A DNA stretch of 64,000 bases from Cognataquiflexum aquatile (GCF_003316845.1 NZ_QMIK01000002.1:434001-498000); one strand, 5' to 3'; counted from the first letter of the stretch, positions 35,401-43,082 are shown. Program-made: numbers and translations. Notes: generated by a model from the sequence alone, not told the origin.

Positions 35401-35825
35401 CACCCTTTCAGCCAATCGATGATCCGAACAATTGGCATTCTGCATCTTCGACCGAAGGTTTTGCAACGCCGGGTTACCAAAACTCCAATGTTTTTGAAGG
35501 AAACGGGCAGATAGGAATCGAGGTCGACCCAAAGGTTTTTGTGCCGGATGCCCCCGGTACCCAACCTTACACCACCATCAGCTACAAATCCGATCAGCCA
35601 GGGAAACTAGCCACCATCAGGATTTATGGAATTGACGGCACTTTGATCAGGGAATTATTCCAAAATGCGGTTTGGGGGAATGAAGGTTTCTACCTTTGGG
35701 ACGGAACTAATGCCAACGGTGCCAAAGTCAGACCCGGAATTTATATCATATGGGTGGAGATTTTTGACTTGCAAGGGAAGGTAGACCAAATAAAAAAAAC
35801 CGTGGTTGTGGGCACCAGGTTTTGA
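32493..35825 (+). CDS. Large exported lamin-tail-domain protein with FlgD-like C-terminus
   Basis: 1110 residues, the largest gene here. It has a signal peptide ending GFSQ at ~residue 28. A jelly-roll-like domain (~35-195) comes first, then several Ig-like repeats (PVRITKAKLLTPYSVEVIL, PPALVNIIPLSTNKVLAIFS) that resemble Big/SbsA-type domains. Two lamin-tail domains follow at ~568-730 (IVVNETMPAPRSGNTLPNV, then YVEIFNPGDRSIYLGGF) and ~825-960 (LVLNEVLFNPRTGAPKFVEI). A FlgD-like Ig module ends it (GFYLWDGTNANGAKVRPGIY). It is probably secreted or surface-bound. The role is unknown; lamin-tail domains are common in Bacteroidota extracellular proteins. Confidence 0.82.
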   Translation: MESRLFVKVLFITFLFQGMFGSEKGFSQIQDFEANFQIVNHPAEFLENWSANEVRSTAARVFQASGEGLLGSKALAVQPISSFNGIIYLKTETQGKFEPKIAFFAKSNQNGTGTRPAIVEISFAKTLSDTFQNLTAVGSSQTFSNQNNEYQLFEIPIPKEFHDLAELVVKIEVKYGQGTGSAARFFMDDFGIFDGEEMIDPVRITKAKLLTPYSVEVILDREITAVTKEQVSITNFPVEEVLFYTDSSFMVYSNSVIDSENVAVILENIQEKNGRITGVIEFELDNSHIKIGDLQVEKSDQMKVSFSQFYLPASVSQTSHFLINGKNPLNVELLPNGFEVVLKLSEELPLDRNFQFSVSNIQNQTGKANPEPGQMNLLYTDFVEEIVLIDDQTIHLEHRVSLDQKTLSFELEEKPEFVFETSFPKSEVIELKSNLPFEESLTYRLNLPTRTTERGYPISGSSRDFVWDITPPALVNIIPLSTNKVLAIFSEPLDMVFASVFSNYSVLDQNPRSVVLQQNGTQALLEWDFDFESGKEYVLQVENLADLNGNFLSSQSFPFLFESPPQLNFKDIVVNETMPAPRSGNTLPNVEYVEIFNPGDRSIYLGGFQLANSKRKTTLPSYLLEPGKYLILTPRTSASLFANFGSVLGLANWPTLLNSGDQVKILDPENRVIDSLAYTTATFGGSTFAQGGYSLEIVNPYLDCNIATNLKPSADPKRGTPGKQNSVYEEIPDLIPLQFVKSTVTGEKTVILVFSKILNQNLSQSAFDFQPSITIQSIKIGSNPNELVLEFEEKILEGIYYESGVTNLRDCTGNLFESDQKVFFVIPLSAQKGDLVLNEVLFNPRTGAPKFVEIYNASQKFINLKDWKLANLDDESAVDNRRVLFSEEYIIRPGSFLVFTTDAEKLKQEYPKSKEERFMEFSSIPSYPISTGNVVLLNPDETIAEILSYTEKMHHRLLKETKGISLERLSPFQPIDDPNNWHSASSTEGFATPGYQNSNVFEGNGQIGIEVDPKVFVPDAPGTQPYTTISYKSDQPGKLATIRIYGIDGTLIRELFQNAVWGNEGFYLWDGTNANGAKVRPGIYIIWVEIFDLQGKVDQIKKTVVVGTRF

Positions 35826-35888
35826 GATTGTAGGGATAAATGGGATAAAATTTGTAATTTGGAATAAGCCATCCAAATTTCTCCTCCA

Positions 35889-36044
35889 ATGAAACCTGAC
35901 CTAATTTCACAGACACTCAAAACATATTTTGTCCAAAAAGGCAAAAGCTTAAAGACAATCCAGCGGTACCTCAGCATCAAATACAGGCTATATTTGGATG
36001 AAAAGCTGTTAGAGAAAAGGTTACATATGCTGCTCACCCAATAA
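35889..36044 (+). CDS. Possible 51-residue protein
   Basis: A short frame starting MKPDLISQTLKTYFVQKGKS and ending LEKRLHMLLTQ. It is basic and helix-prone (KTIQRYLSIKYRLYLDEK), more protein-like than the surrounding gap, and could be a small DNA- or RNA-binding protein or a fragment. It starts 63 bp after the lamin-tail gene. I recognise no homologue and the call is weak. Confidence 0.4.
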   Translation: MKPDLISQTLKTYFVQKGKSLKTIQRYLSIKYRLYLDEKLLEKRLHMLLTQ

Positions 36045-36157
36045 AAAACAAGGGATAAACTTTTTATAATTTTTGATTTTAAATAGGTAAGTGTATTTTA
36101 GGGAACTTTTCAGTCACCCCAAACATGATTGGAATCAACCATATTAAAGGAAAAGTT

Positions 36158-36541
36158 ATGAACCAAGAAGGAAAGACCGCATATTCTCCTGAGGAATTGA
36201 AGGAATTTGAAGATATTATTTTGAAAAAGATCGGTGTTGCCAAAGAAGAGTTGTTAATCTTAAAGGAAACCCTGAGCAAAAAAAATGACAGCGGTACGGA
36301 CTTTACTGCATCTACTTCCAAATTGTTGGAGGATGGTGCCGATACTTTGGAAAGGGAAAGCATGAGTCAACTTGCGGCCAGGCAACAAAAATTTATCATC
36401 AATTTGGAAAATGCCCTGGTCCGTATCAAAAACGGAACTTATGGTGTTTGTGTAGACACCGGAAAATTGATTTCCAAAGAACGTCTCCGGGCTGTACCAC
36501 ATACGATGCATTCCATTGAGGCAAAGCTTGCCAAAAAATAA
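36158..36541 (+). CDS. DksA/TraR-like protein with degenerate zinc finger
   Basis: 127 residues from ATG 36158. A coiled-coil-like N-terminal half (YSPEELKEFEDIILKKI and following) precedes the C-terminal DksA-type element NGTYGVCVDTGKLISKERL. Only one cysteine remains (CVDT) where four Zn ligands are normal; this cysteine-poor form is common in Bacteroidota. DksA-like proteins bind RNA polymerase through its secondary channel. The gene ends at 36541 and scpB starts one base on, so the two are co-transcribed. Confidence 0.85.
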   Translation: MNQEGKTAYSPEELKEFEDIILKKIGVAKEELLILKETLSKKNDSGTDFTASTSKLLEDGADTLERESMSQLAARQQKFIINLENALVRIKNGTYGVCVDTGKLISKERLRAVPHTMHSIEAKLAKK

Positions 36542-37102
36542 TTGGACTTTTTACCAAAGCATATTGAAGCACTGATTTTCTGTTCACCGTCTCCGTTGGG
36601 TATTGAAGAAATTCAAAAATGCCTGACGGAGATGTTTGAATCAGAAGTGCCTGTTGCCCATATTTTGGAAGCGATTGATGCTTTGCAAACTAAATATAAC
36701 CATGAGGACTTCTCCTTTGCTTTGGAAAACCTTGCAGGAGGGTATCAGTTTTTGACCAAACCCGCCTACCAGGCAAGTATCTCCATACTTCTCAAACAAC
36801 AATCCCACAAGAGGCTTTCCACCGCCCAATTGGAAACATTGTCCATCATTGCCTACAAACAGCCCGTGACCAAAACCGAAATCGAACATATCCGGGGCGT
36901 GAATTGTGATTATTCCATCCAAAAGCTTTTAGAAAAAGAACTCATTACCATCAAAGGAAAGTCTGATAGTGTCGGACGGCCTTTGCTGTATGGAACAAGT
37001 GAAAAGTTCATGGAATATTTCGGGATCAATTCATTGGTGGATTTGCCTCAGCCCAAAGATTTTTCTCAGGAAGAAAATCAGATCGGAGAAGAAAAAGCTT
37101 AA
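36542..37102 (+). CDS. scpB: Segregation and condensation protein B
   Basis: Winged-helix partner of ScpA in the SMC condensin complex. 186 residues; it starts with TTG at 36542, immediately after the DksA-like stop. It begins MDFLPKHIEALIFCSPSPLG; the conserved ALIFCSxxPL and TAQLETLSIIAYKQPVTKTE, IRGVNCDYSIQKLLEKELI and GRPLLYGTSEKFMEYFGI follow. Gene order DksA-like then scpB suggests a single transcript. Its last four bases overlap the converging SprT-like gene, so no terminator separates them. Confidence 0.95.
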   Translation: MDFLPKHIEALIFCSPSPLGIEEIQKCLTEMFESEVPVAHILEAIDALQTKYNHEDFSFALENLAGGYQFLTKPAYQASISILLKQQSHKRLSTAQLETLSIIAYKQPVTKTEIEHIRGVNCDYSIQKLLEKELITIKGKSDSVGRPLLYGTSEKFMEYFGINSLVDLPQPKDFSQEENQIGEEKA

Positions 37103-37725
37103 TTCTTGTCGATTTTTTTCACCTCAGCATGGGCTGAAATCAAAAACTTCCTTCCCGTTTTTACCTCTTGACAAAGTACCCTTGTTCTCCTTGTCTCCTC
37201 TTTCTTGAAAGACCTGCCCTGCAGTTCAAAAAACGTTCCCGGTGTCAGGTCAGCAAGCAATGCAATATCAAAATCCCGGTTTTCATCATACCTCTTGATG
37301 GATTTACTCAAAAACAGATCTGCACCTGAACTTGCTTTTGGGTTGGCAATATGCCTTTTGAGGGGAATCAGGATGTCTTTGGGAAAAACCTGATCGATCA
37401 AGAGCGGCGAAATCAAATCCCTGAAAGTTGCTTTCCATTCCAATCCATGGGGCTTGATGCTTAGCCCAAATTTTTCAAAAGCCCTGTAATGCGCCACTTC
37501 ATGGACATAGGTGATCAAAAATTGGTAGGGGTTCAGGTCGTGGTTGATGGTGATGGTTTGGATTTTTTGATCCCTGCGGTACCTGAAATCCCCCAATTTA
37601 GTCTGCCTGGTACGGGTGATGTAAAAATTAAAAGGTACTTCCTTCCATAAATTCCAACAATATTCTGCCGCAGGCAGCGGCACATGTTTTTTGAAAGTTT
37701 CCAAAAACCGTAACTCATGATTCAT
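37099..37725 (-). CDS. SprT-like metallopeptidase-fold protein
   Basis: 208 residues from ATG 37725 (MNHELRFLETFKKHV); a Met at 37764 would add 13 residues. The zinc motif is His75-Glu76-Val-Ala-His79 in TYVHEVAHYRAFEKFG, with a downstream HGLEWKATFRDL as third-ligand region. SprT-like proteins include DNA-protein-crosslink proteases (Spartan) and uncharacterised bacterial members. The usual C-terminal Cys-rich zinc ribbon is reduced here. It overlaps scpB tail-to-tail by four bases. Confidence 0.85.
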   Translation of the reverse strand: MNHELRFLETFKKHVPLPAAEYCWNLWKEVPFNFYITRTRQTKLGDFRYRRDQKIQTITINHDLNPYQFLITYVHEVAHYRAFEKFGLSIKPHGLEWKATFRDLISPLLIDQVFPKDILIPLKRHIANPKASSGADLFLSKSIKRYDENRDFDIALLADLTPGTFFELQGRSFKKEETRRTRVLCQEVKTGRKFLISAHAEVKKIDKN

Positions 37726-37746
37726 GGGCTGAATATAAGACAATGC

Positions 37747-37778
37747 AAAAAAAAAGTCCCACATTTCTGTGGGACTTT
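37747..37778 (-). terminator. Intrinsic terminator of the small Glu-rich lipoprotein gene
   Basis: On the minus strand, AAAGTCCCACA GAAA TGTGGGACTTT (37753-37778) is an 11-bp perfect stem with a four-base loop, followed by a run of T. It lies just after the stop at 37797. Confidence 0.9.
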
Positions 37779-37796
37779 CTTGAGAATAGGAAGGAA

Positions 37797-38012
37797 TTAA
37801 CCTTTAACTTCTTCTTTAACCTCTTCTTTAACTTCTTCAGTAGCACCTTCAACCTCTTCAGTAGTTTCTTCAACTGTCTCTTCAACAGCTTCTTCAGTCT
37901 CTTCGATGACAACTTCTACTTCTTCAGTAGTTTCTTCTGTAACTTCTTTGTTTCCGCAAGAAGCAGTGAATAATAAACCTGCTACAGCGAACATTGCAAA
38001 TACCTTTTTCAT
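37797..38012 (-). CDS. Small Glu/Thr/Val-rich lipoprotein
   Basis: 71 residues from ATG 38012: signal MKKVFAMFAVAGLLFTASC with lipidation at Cys19, then almost only Glu, Val, Thr, Lys and Ala. The mature chain is built from EEVKEEVK / EETTEEVE-type repeats, about 45% acidic. The DNA itself is a degenerate GAA/GTT-rich repeat, so length may vary between strains. It has its own terminator and is set off from der by repeat family A. The role is unknown; a periplasmic, highly acidic and flexible chain is the only safe inference. Confidence 0.8.
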   Translation of the reverse strand: MKKVFAMFAVAGLLFTASCGNKEVTEETTEEVEVVIEETEEAVEETVEETTEEVEGATEEVKEEVKEEVKG

Positions 38013-38162
38013 AATTTTTTTCTTGATTTTTGAATCAGGTTGCAAAGGTAATGCCATCCATCATATTATCAAGCAATTCATCAAAAATAATTTAAATGTA
38101 TGCACGCAAAGATGCCGGTAAAGTAGAAGTCAATATAATTCTTGGCACGAGGCTGAAATTTA

Positions 38163-38263
38163 CGTTACATCCCTGCCCGACGGCAGGCGGGGGTCTTCCG
38201 ACTTCGGTCTTCTGTCCAGCATGAAGAAGAATACGGGGTTATTGGCAAAGAAGCGGATAACCA
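38163..38263 (-). repeat. Dispersed repeat family A, copy 1 (three heptamers)
   Basis: Starts TTACATCCCTGCCCGACGGC and ends GGATAACCACAA, matching 42074-42247 at both flanks. Inside are three 7-bp units TCTTCCG, ACTTCGG, TCTTCTG (38194-38214), against 13 in the other copy. It lies seven bases from the der stop. Confidence 0.8.
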
Positions 38264-38270
38264 CAAAATC

Positions 38271-39584
38271 TTATTTCTTTTTATAAGTAATCTTGATTGG
38301 GACTCCATCAAAATCGAAATTTTCACGGATCCGGTTTTCCAGATACCTGTTGTAGGGATCTTTGATATACTGGGGCAGGTTACAGAAAAACGCGAAAACC
38401 GGGTTTTTGGTAGGGAGTTGGGTAATATATTTAATCTTGATGTACTTTCCTTTCCAAGCCGGTGGCGGATATTTCTCAATTTCCGGCAACATGATGTCAT
38501 TCAGCTTTGAAGTAGGCACCTTTTTGGTCTTGTTTTCATAGACTTTCACTGCCAGTTCAATCGCCTGCATGATCCGTTGCTTTTCTTCCACAGATGTGAA
38601 AATGATGGGAATCCACTTGTTTTCGCCCAACTTTTCGATCATCTCCTTTTTGATCTTGTCCATGGTCTTGTGGTCTTTTTCGATCAGATCCCACTTATTG
38701 ACCATGATGACAATGCCTTTGTTGTTTTTGATTCCCAAGGAAATCAGGTTCACATCCTGCGCCTCCAAACCCCTCGTGGCATCAATGATGATGATCAACA
38801 CATCGGATTCTTCCAAAGTCCGTAAAGAGCGCATCACCGAATAAAACTCGATGTCTTCTTTTACCTTCGCTTTTTTCCGGATCCCTGCTGTATCGGTGAT
38901 GATAAAATCCTGACCAAAGAGTTTGTACCTCGTGTGGATAGCATCCCGTGTAGTTCCTGCTTCATCGGTCACGATGGACCTTTCCTGTCCCAAAAGGGCA
39001 TTGAGGAAAGAAGATTTTCCCACATTGGGTCTTCCCAAAATGGCGATTTTAGGTATTCCCGCATCCGGATCTTCTTCCCCTTCATCGGGAAAATGTTTGA
39101 TCACTTCATCCAATAGGTCACCTGTACCGCTTCCGCTGACTGCTGCAATCGGATAGACGTCATTGTCACCCAATCCCAAACCATAAAACTCTGCCGCCAA
39201 CATGGACTTCTCCGGGCTGTCAGCTTTGTTGGCCACGATGAAAATAGGCTTTTTGGAAGACCGCAGTTCCGCTGCAAAATCCTTGTCCAAATCTGTCAAT
39301 CCATCCAGGCAGTCTACCACAAAAAGGATCACGTTGGCTTCTTCTATGGCCAACTTCACCTGTTTTCTGATTTCTGCTTCGAAGACATCATCTGATCCGA
39401 TCACGTATCCACCGGTATCTATGACAGAAAAATACTTTCCTCCCCACTGTGCATGGCCATAATGCCTGTCACGGGTTACCCCGCTGACATTGTCCTCAAT
39501 GGCCTTTCTCTCTTCTACCAACCTATTGAAAAAGGTAGATTTGCCTACATTCGGCCGCCCAACTATTGCTACTATATTTGCCAT
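38271..39584 (-). CDS. der: Ribosome-assembly GTPase Der (EngA)
   Basis: 437-residue tandem GTPase needed for 50S maturation. The first G domain has [12 protein letters not shown] at residue ~8 and a later NKAD; the second begins at ~176 with [16 protein letters not shown], has [10 protein letters not shown] and [12 protein letters not shown]-terminal KH-like domain (~355-437) contains [14 protein letters not shown]. It is downstream of era with a 12-base gap, so two related GTPases share a transcript. Repeat family A lies just after its stop. Confidence 0.97.
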   Translation of the reverse strand: MANIVAIVGRPNVGKSTFFNRLVEERKAIEDNVSGVTRDRHYGHAQWGGKYFSVIDTGGYVIGSDDVFEAEIRKQVKLAIEEANVILFVVDCLDGLTDLDKDFAAELRSSKKPIFIVANKADSPEKSMLAAEFYGLGLGDNDVYPIAAVSGSGTGDLLDEVIKHFPDEGEEDPDAGIPKIAILGRPNVGKSSFLNALLGQERSIVTDEAGTTRDAIHTRYKLFGQDFIITDTAGIRKKAKVKEDIEFYSVMRSLRTLEESDVLIIIIDATRGLEAQDVNLISLGIKNNKGIVIMVNKWDLIEKDHKTMDKIKKEMIEKLGENKWIPIIFTSVEEKQRIMQAIELAVKVYENKTKKVPTSKLNDIMLPEIEKYPPPAWKGKYIKIKYITQLPTKNPVFAFFCNLPQYIKDPYNRYLENRIRENFDFDGVPIKITYKKK

Positions 39585-39596
39585 TTTTTTATTTTC

Positions 39597-40487
39597 TTAT
39601 TGGTCGTAACCAAATTTTCTCAATTTATTTTTATCCTTTCTCCAGTCATCTTCCACCTTGACGAAGGTTTCGAGGAAGATTTTTTTGCCAAAGAATTTTT
39701 CCATTTCATGCCTCGCTTGGGTTCCGACCCTCTTGAGCGCTTTGCCGCCTTCACCGATGATTATTCCCTTTTGGCTGTCTCGCTCTACATAGATGACTGC
39801 CCGGATGCGGATGATTTTTTCTTCTTCGAAAAAATCCTCAATGGACACCTCTGAACTGTAAGGGATTTCCTTTTTGTAGTTGATGAAGATTTTCTCACGT
39901 ATGATTTCAGAAGCAAAGAAACGCTCTGGCTTGTCGGTAAGTTCATCCTTATCATAAAAGGGTGCGTGAAAGGGAAGCCTGTCGAGGATTTCCTGTAGAA
40001 TGCGCTCGGTGTTGAAACTTTCGGTGGCAGAAATGGGGATAACGGTATCTGCTTTGATTCTTTGGGTCCAATAGGCTGTCACTGCTTCAAGCTGCCCTTC
40101 TTTAGAAAGGTCAATCTTGTTGATGACAAGCAGTATGGGAACTCCGGAATGGTTGATCTTTTCAATTACGTCTTCTATTTCCTCGTCGGATTCATATAGA
40201 TCGGTTACGAAAAGAATCACATCTGCATCTTCCAATGACATGTGGACAAAACTCATCATGCTTTTGTGAAGCTCGTATTTGGGCTTCAGCATGCCGGGAG
40301 TATCAGAGAATACAATCTGATAGTGCTCGTCATTGATAAGTCCCATAATCCGGTGACGGGTGGTCTGTGCCTTGGAAGAAATGATCGAAAGTCGCTCACC
40401 GATAAGCACATTCATAAGCGTTGATTTGCCGACATTGGGTTTTCCAATGATGTTTACAAAGCCTGCTTTATGTGTGTTTTCGGTCAT
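39597..40487 (-). CDS. era: GTPase Era
   Basis: 16S rRNA/30S maturation GTPase. 296 residues from ATG 40487 (MTENTHKAGFVNIIG); a TTG at 40508 would extend it by seven residues. The G domain has GKPNVGKSTLMN, DTPGMLKPKYELHK, and VINKIDL. The C-terminal KH domain carries IRAVIYVERDSQKGIIIGEGGKALK, the RNA-binding GEGG loop. It heads the era-der operon, and its C-terminal GYDQ ends 12 bases before der. Confidence 0.97.
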   Translation of the reverse strand: MTENTHKAGFVNIIGKPNVGKSTLMNVLIGERLSIISSKAQTTRHRIMGLINDEHYQIVFSDTPGMLKPKYELHKSMMSFVHMSLEDADVILFVTDLYESDEEIEDVIEKINHSGVPILLVINKIDLSKEGQLEAVTAYWTQRIKADTVIPISATESFNTERILQEILDRLPFHAPFYDKDELTDKPERFFASEIIREKIFINYKKEIPYSSEVSIEDFFEEEKIIRIRAVIYVERDSQKGIIIGEGGKALKRVGTQARHEMEKFFGKKIFLETFVKVEDDWRKDKNKLRKFGYDQ

Positions 40488-40704
40488 GACAATAATTTTT
40501 TTCTGCAAAGGTACTTGATTTTTTTGTAGAACGATGAGGGGTTTCAGAAAGTGACCAAATAAAATTCGGAAAAACCCGTCTTTATTCCCTGTTAAGGGGT
40601 TTTTGGTTTCGGGAAAACCGGGAAAATGTCTGTTTGAAACTGCCTTTGATTGAAGAGGAAATTGTCATTATTTGCAGACCAAAAATGTTTTTTAGGAGGA
40701 GGTC

Positions 40705-40735
40705 TTTGTTTTTTTGATAAATACCCTTACTTTTG
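40705..40735 (+). promoter_or_regulatory. Promoter of initiator tRNA-Met
   Basis: -33 TTTG at 40705-40708, a 19-bp spacer, and -7 TACTTTTG at 40728-40735: a full match to the Bacteroidota housekeeping consensus TTTG-N19-TAnnTTTG. The tRNA starts 10 bp downstream. Confidence 0.8.
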
Positions 40736-40745
40736 TACCACAAAT

Positions 40746-40818
<73 letters not shown>

Positions 40819-40822
40819 CTAC

Positions 40823-40852
40823 AAGGATACTAGAAATAGTATCCTTTTTTTA
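40823..40852 (+). terminator. Intrinsic terminator of tRNA-Met
   Basis: AAGGATACTA GAAA TAGTATCCTT (40823-40846), a 10-bp perfect stem with a GAAA loop, followed by T. Confidence 0.9.
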
Positions 40853-40885
40853 TTGCCTTTTGGATAAGAATTTAAATGGGATAGA

Positions 40886-40967
40886 AAGGCCAAAGGTTCG
40901 ACCCGAGATGGCTATCGGGGCTGTTGTCGCTACTTCGAAGGATACTAGAAATAGTGTCCTTTTTTTA
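40886..40967 (+). pseudogene. Decayed duplicate of the tRNA-Met 3' end with its terminator
   Basis: AAGGcCAaAGGTTCGA matches the tRNA T-arm (AAGGTCACAGGTTCGA), then about 15 extra bases including ATGGCTATCGGGG, then TGTTgtCGCTACT and a second AAGGATACTA GAAA TAGTgTCCTT terminator (40938-40961), one mismatch from the first. It cannot fold as a tRNA. A tandem duplication or an old integration scar would explain it. Confidence 0.7.
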
Positions 40968-41300
40968 TGCTTTAAATGGAGAGAGTTTGGAAGGTATTAA
41001 GTTACAGATTCCACACAGGAAAGGAATAGGAGCTATACTGGCTTTATAGAACCCTACATATTCCTCCCGAATTACCCAGGCTAGGTGTATTTTTAAATTC
41101 CACCTTCCTGTTTTCAGGAATTTTTAATTCGTCATTTTTCATTGATTTTCCCTACCCTTTTCACACCTCCAAAACCCTGACTGCACCGCCACTTTTTAGG
41201 GGATAATATTGTCCATTGCTTTCTTGGAAAAAGTAGATGCCTACCATAACCGTCCGAGGACTGTCTACCTTGGACTATCGACTATGATCTGTCGACCCTT
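40968..41300. other. Intergenic stretch with a period-7 tract at its right end
   Basis: Mostly AT-rich with no recognised gene. From 41258 to 41299 six heptamers (GGACTGT, CTACCTT, GGACTAT, CGACTAT, GATCTGT, CGACCCT) run up to the stop of the flavodoxin-fold gene (minus strand). Confidence 0.6.
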
Positions 41301-41990
41301 TTAAAACCACTCACTCACCATCGCATCTACCTCTGTCAGTACGACTTTGAGTTCATCGTAAGATTTCCCCGATATCCCCATCAAAAACTCATGATTCGCG
41401 ACCTGCATGCCGCAGAACCCAAAAATCCCGATCCCCATCAATTTCCTCACGGATTCATCCATGCCATTTTCTTGGATAAATGTTTCATCCGCACCTGTGG
41501 TCTGAATGATACTGACCTTTTTGTCTCGGAGCTTTCCCCTTATTCCTGCTACATCGGCTTCAAATGCAAATACAGGCGTAAATACCCGGTCCAAATATCC
41601 CTTCATCATCGCCGGGGGTGACCACCACCAAGTCGGATAGATCAGGATCAGGTGATTCGCCCATTGGATTTCGGCCTGTTCGGCTTTCACATCTGCTGAA
41701 GTTTCTCCGGCTTGGGATTCGTACCTTTTCCACTCTTCCAGGGAAAGAATGGGATCGAAACCCATTTGGTATAAATCCCGGACACGGACAAGATGGCCTT
41801 TTTGGATCAACCTTTCTTCCACAGTTTTGGAAATGGCGTGGTTGAAACTTTCAGGATTGGGATGCGCCAGGATGATCAGGACATGTTGCTTTTCTGTCTC
41901 GGCAAATAAATTTTGGAAGCCAAGAATGAAAGTCAAAAAAAAGAGCACAGTCAATTTTTTAAAAAATGAAGGACTTTGGAGTTTTTTCAT
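41301..41990 (-). CDS. Exported NAD(P)H-quinone-oxidoreductase-like flavoprotein
   Basis: 229 residues. The body (residues ~35-229) is a KefF/NQO1-type flavodoxin fold: VLIILAHPNPESFNHAISK, IQWANHLILIYPTWWWSPPAM, GYLDRVFTPVFAFE. Enzymes of this fold reduce quinones or nitro compounds with FMN or FAD. Unusually, an N-terminal signal peptide precedes it (SFFKKLTVLFFLTFILGF, then QNLFAETEK), so it should act in the periplasm, where NAD(P)H is not normally present. The signal region is within the frame and has a good ATG. It is a single gene with a period-7 tract at its end. Confidence 0.82.
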   Translation of the reverse strand: MKKLQSPSFFKKLTVLFFLTFILGFQNLFAETEKQHVLIILAHPNPESFNHAISKTVEERLIQKGHLVRVRDLYQMGFDPILSLEEWKRYESQAGETSADVKAEQAEIQWANHLILIYPTWWWSPPAMMKGYLDRVFTPVFAFEADVAGIRGKLRDKKVSIIQTTGADETFIQENGMDESVRKLMGIGIFGFCGMQVANHEFLMGISGKSYDELKVVLTEVDAMVSEWF

Positions 41991-42073
41991 GATATGAGAG
42001 GCTTATATGGATGTGCATTGATACCAATAAATGGATTACCTATAATATTTCAAAGAAGCAGACCCTGCTATCC

Positions 42074-42247
42074 GTTACATCCCTGCCCGACGACAGGCTG
42101 GGGACTTCTAACTTCTAACTTCTGACTTCCAACTTCCCACTTCTGACTTCCAACTTCCCACTTCCTACTTCCTACTTGTGTCTTCGGTCTTCCGTCCCGC
42201 CTGAAGCAGAATATTGCCCTACCGGCAGGAAAGCCGCTAACCACAAG
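42074..42247 (-). repeat. Dispersed repeat family A, copy 2 (13 heptamers)
   Basis: Left flank TTACATCCCTGCCCGACGAC and right flank GAATATTGCCCTACCGGCAG and CTAACCACAA align with 38163-38263. The centre (42104-42194) has 13 heptamers of form (A/T)CTTCnn or one variant, against three in copy 1. It lies five bases from the stop of the DUF3365 gene. Confidence 0.85.
42104..42194 (+). repeat. Thirteen-unit heptanucleotide array
   Basis: Units in register: ACTTCTA twice, ACTTCTG, ACTTCCA, ACTTCCC, ACTTCTG, ACTTCCA, ACTTCCC, ACTTCCT twice, ACTTGTG, TCTTCGG, TCTTCCG. The first five bases are nearly fixed; bases 6-7 vary. Confidence 0.9.
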
Positions 42248-42251
42248 ACAA

Positions 42252-42905
42252 TTACATTTTCTTGACAACCTCTTTCTTTGGAATCCGGATGCTCCACATC
42301 CCTCTCAGGTCACCGATTTTGTGTCCAGTGGCCTTGTCTCCGGGATACAGTTCGGCAAGGTCTTTTTGCGTTTCGGCACTGATGTCAGTTCCGGGTTCAC
42401 CATGGCAATTGAGACACATGCCATTGGGTATTTTGATGGCTTTGGTATACAGATAGACTTCTCCGTTTTCAAACTTTTGGATACTTGGGTCAAGTGCAAG
42501 GTTATTTTCAGCATTGTATTCATAGGCTTCCAATATCCCCTTTTCTTCCTCAGTAGGTTGGTCTTTGGGATTACGGAATTGGTTGGATACCCTGCGAATG
42601 GTTACCCCGTATTTTTGACTTACTTCTGCCAAGATCGGAAGGGCCTGTACATTACAAAATTGGATGGCACCCGGAACACCTTTTTCTTTAATCGCTTTTT
42701 GTAAGGAGCTGACCAATTGCTGCTGCGCTTCGGTGCTCATTTCATCCCCCCACTTCATGCCTGCCTGAAGGATGTCTGCCTCATTGAGTTTTTTGACTTC
42801 CATGCTTTTGTTTACCTCCTCAAAAACCTCCTTACTCACCCTTTCATTTGATCCACAGGAAGATAAAAGGGATACCATCAACAAAAACTCGAATATTTTT
42901 TTCAT
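42252..42905 (-). CDS. DUF3365 (Tll0287-like) haem-binding lipoprotein
   Basis: 217 residues. Lipobox LSS-Cys17 makes it a lipoprotein. A single c-type haem motif is CLNCH (Cys164, Cys167, His168) in NGMCLNCHGEPG, followed by DLAELYPGDKATGHKIGDLRG, the DUF3365 hallmark. The N-terminal half is helical with IQFCNVQALPILAEVSQKYGV. Such proteins are monohaem c-type cytochrome-like sensors or electron carriers of unknown pathway. It is a single gene, with repeat A at its 3' end. Confidence 0.9.
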   Translation of the reverse strand: MKKIFEFLLMVSLLSSCGSNERVSKEVFEEVNKSMEVKKLNEADILQAGMKWGDEMSTEAQQQLVSSLQKAIKEKGVPGAIQFCNVQALPILAEVSQKYGVTIRRVSNQFRNPKDQPTEEEKGILEAYEYNAENNLALDPSIQKFENGEVYLYTKAIKIPNGMCLNCHGEPGTDISAETQKDLAELYPGDKATGHKIGDLRGMWSIRIPKKEVVKKM

Positions 42906-43051
42906 TTTTTTTTAATTTAATATGGATAAAAATAAGGCTAAAAGATGAGTTAATAAAAAGTTTATTGCTGTTTGTATCCCGAATCTACTAAGAATAAAGG
43001 TTTCAAACCTTGCTGACGATTCCGAAACCTTTCATTTTTGGTTTTAAGTCC

Positions 43052-43059
43052 TATTTTTG
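43052..43059 (+). promoter_or_regulatory. Candidate -7 box of the Ycf48-type gene
   Basis: TATTTTTG fits TAnnTTTG, 24 bp before the ATG at 43083. The -33 region has no good TTTG at the usual distance. Confidence 0.4.
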
Positions 43060-43082
43060 CGTGTGTTGAATCCCCATTATTG

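Noticed and set aside
36158-36541. Broken DksA gene because of missing zinc cysteines
   Set aside because: The frame is intact and this cysteine-poor form is usual in Bacteroidota, so I treat it as functional.
37743-37973. 76-residue Phe/Ser-rich frame
   Set aside because: Antisense of the acidic repeats of the small lipoprotein; composition is a by-product.
42104-42194. CRISPR-like array
   Set aside because: Seven-base units without spacers and no cas genes; a short tandem array instead.
42068-42268. 66-residue minus-strand frame across the heptamer array
   Set aside because: Its repeated VGSQKWE-type sequence is only the translation of the heptamers.
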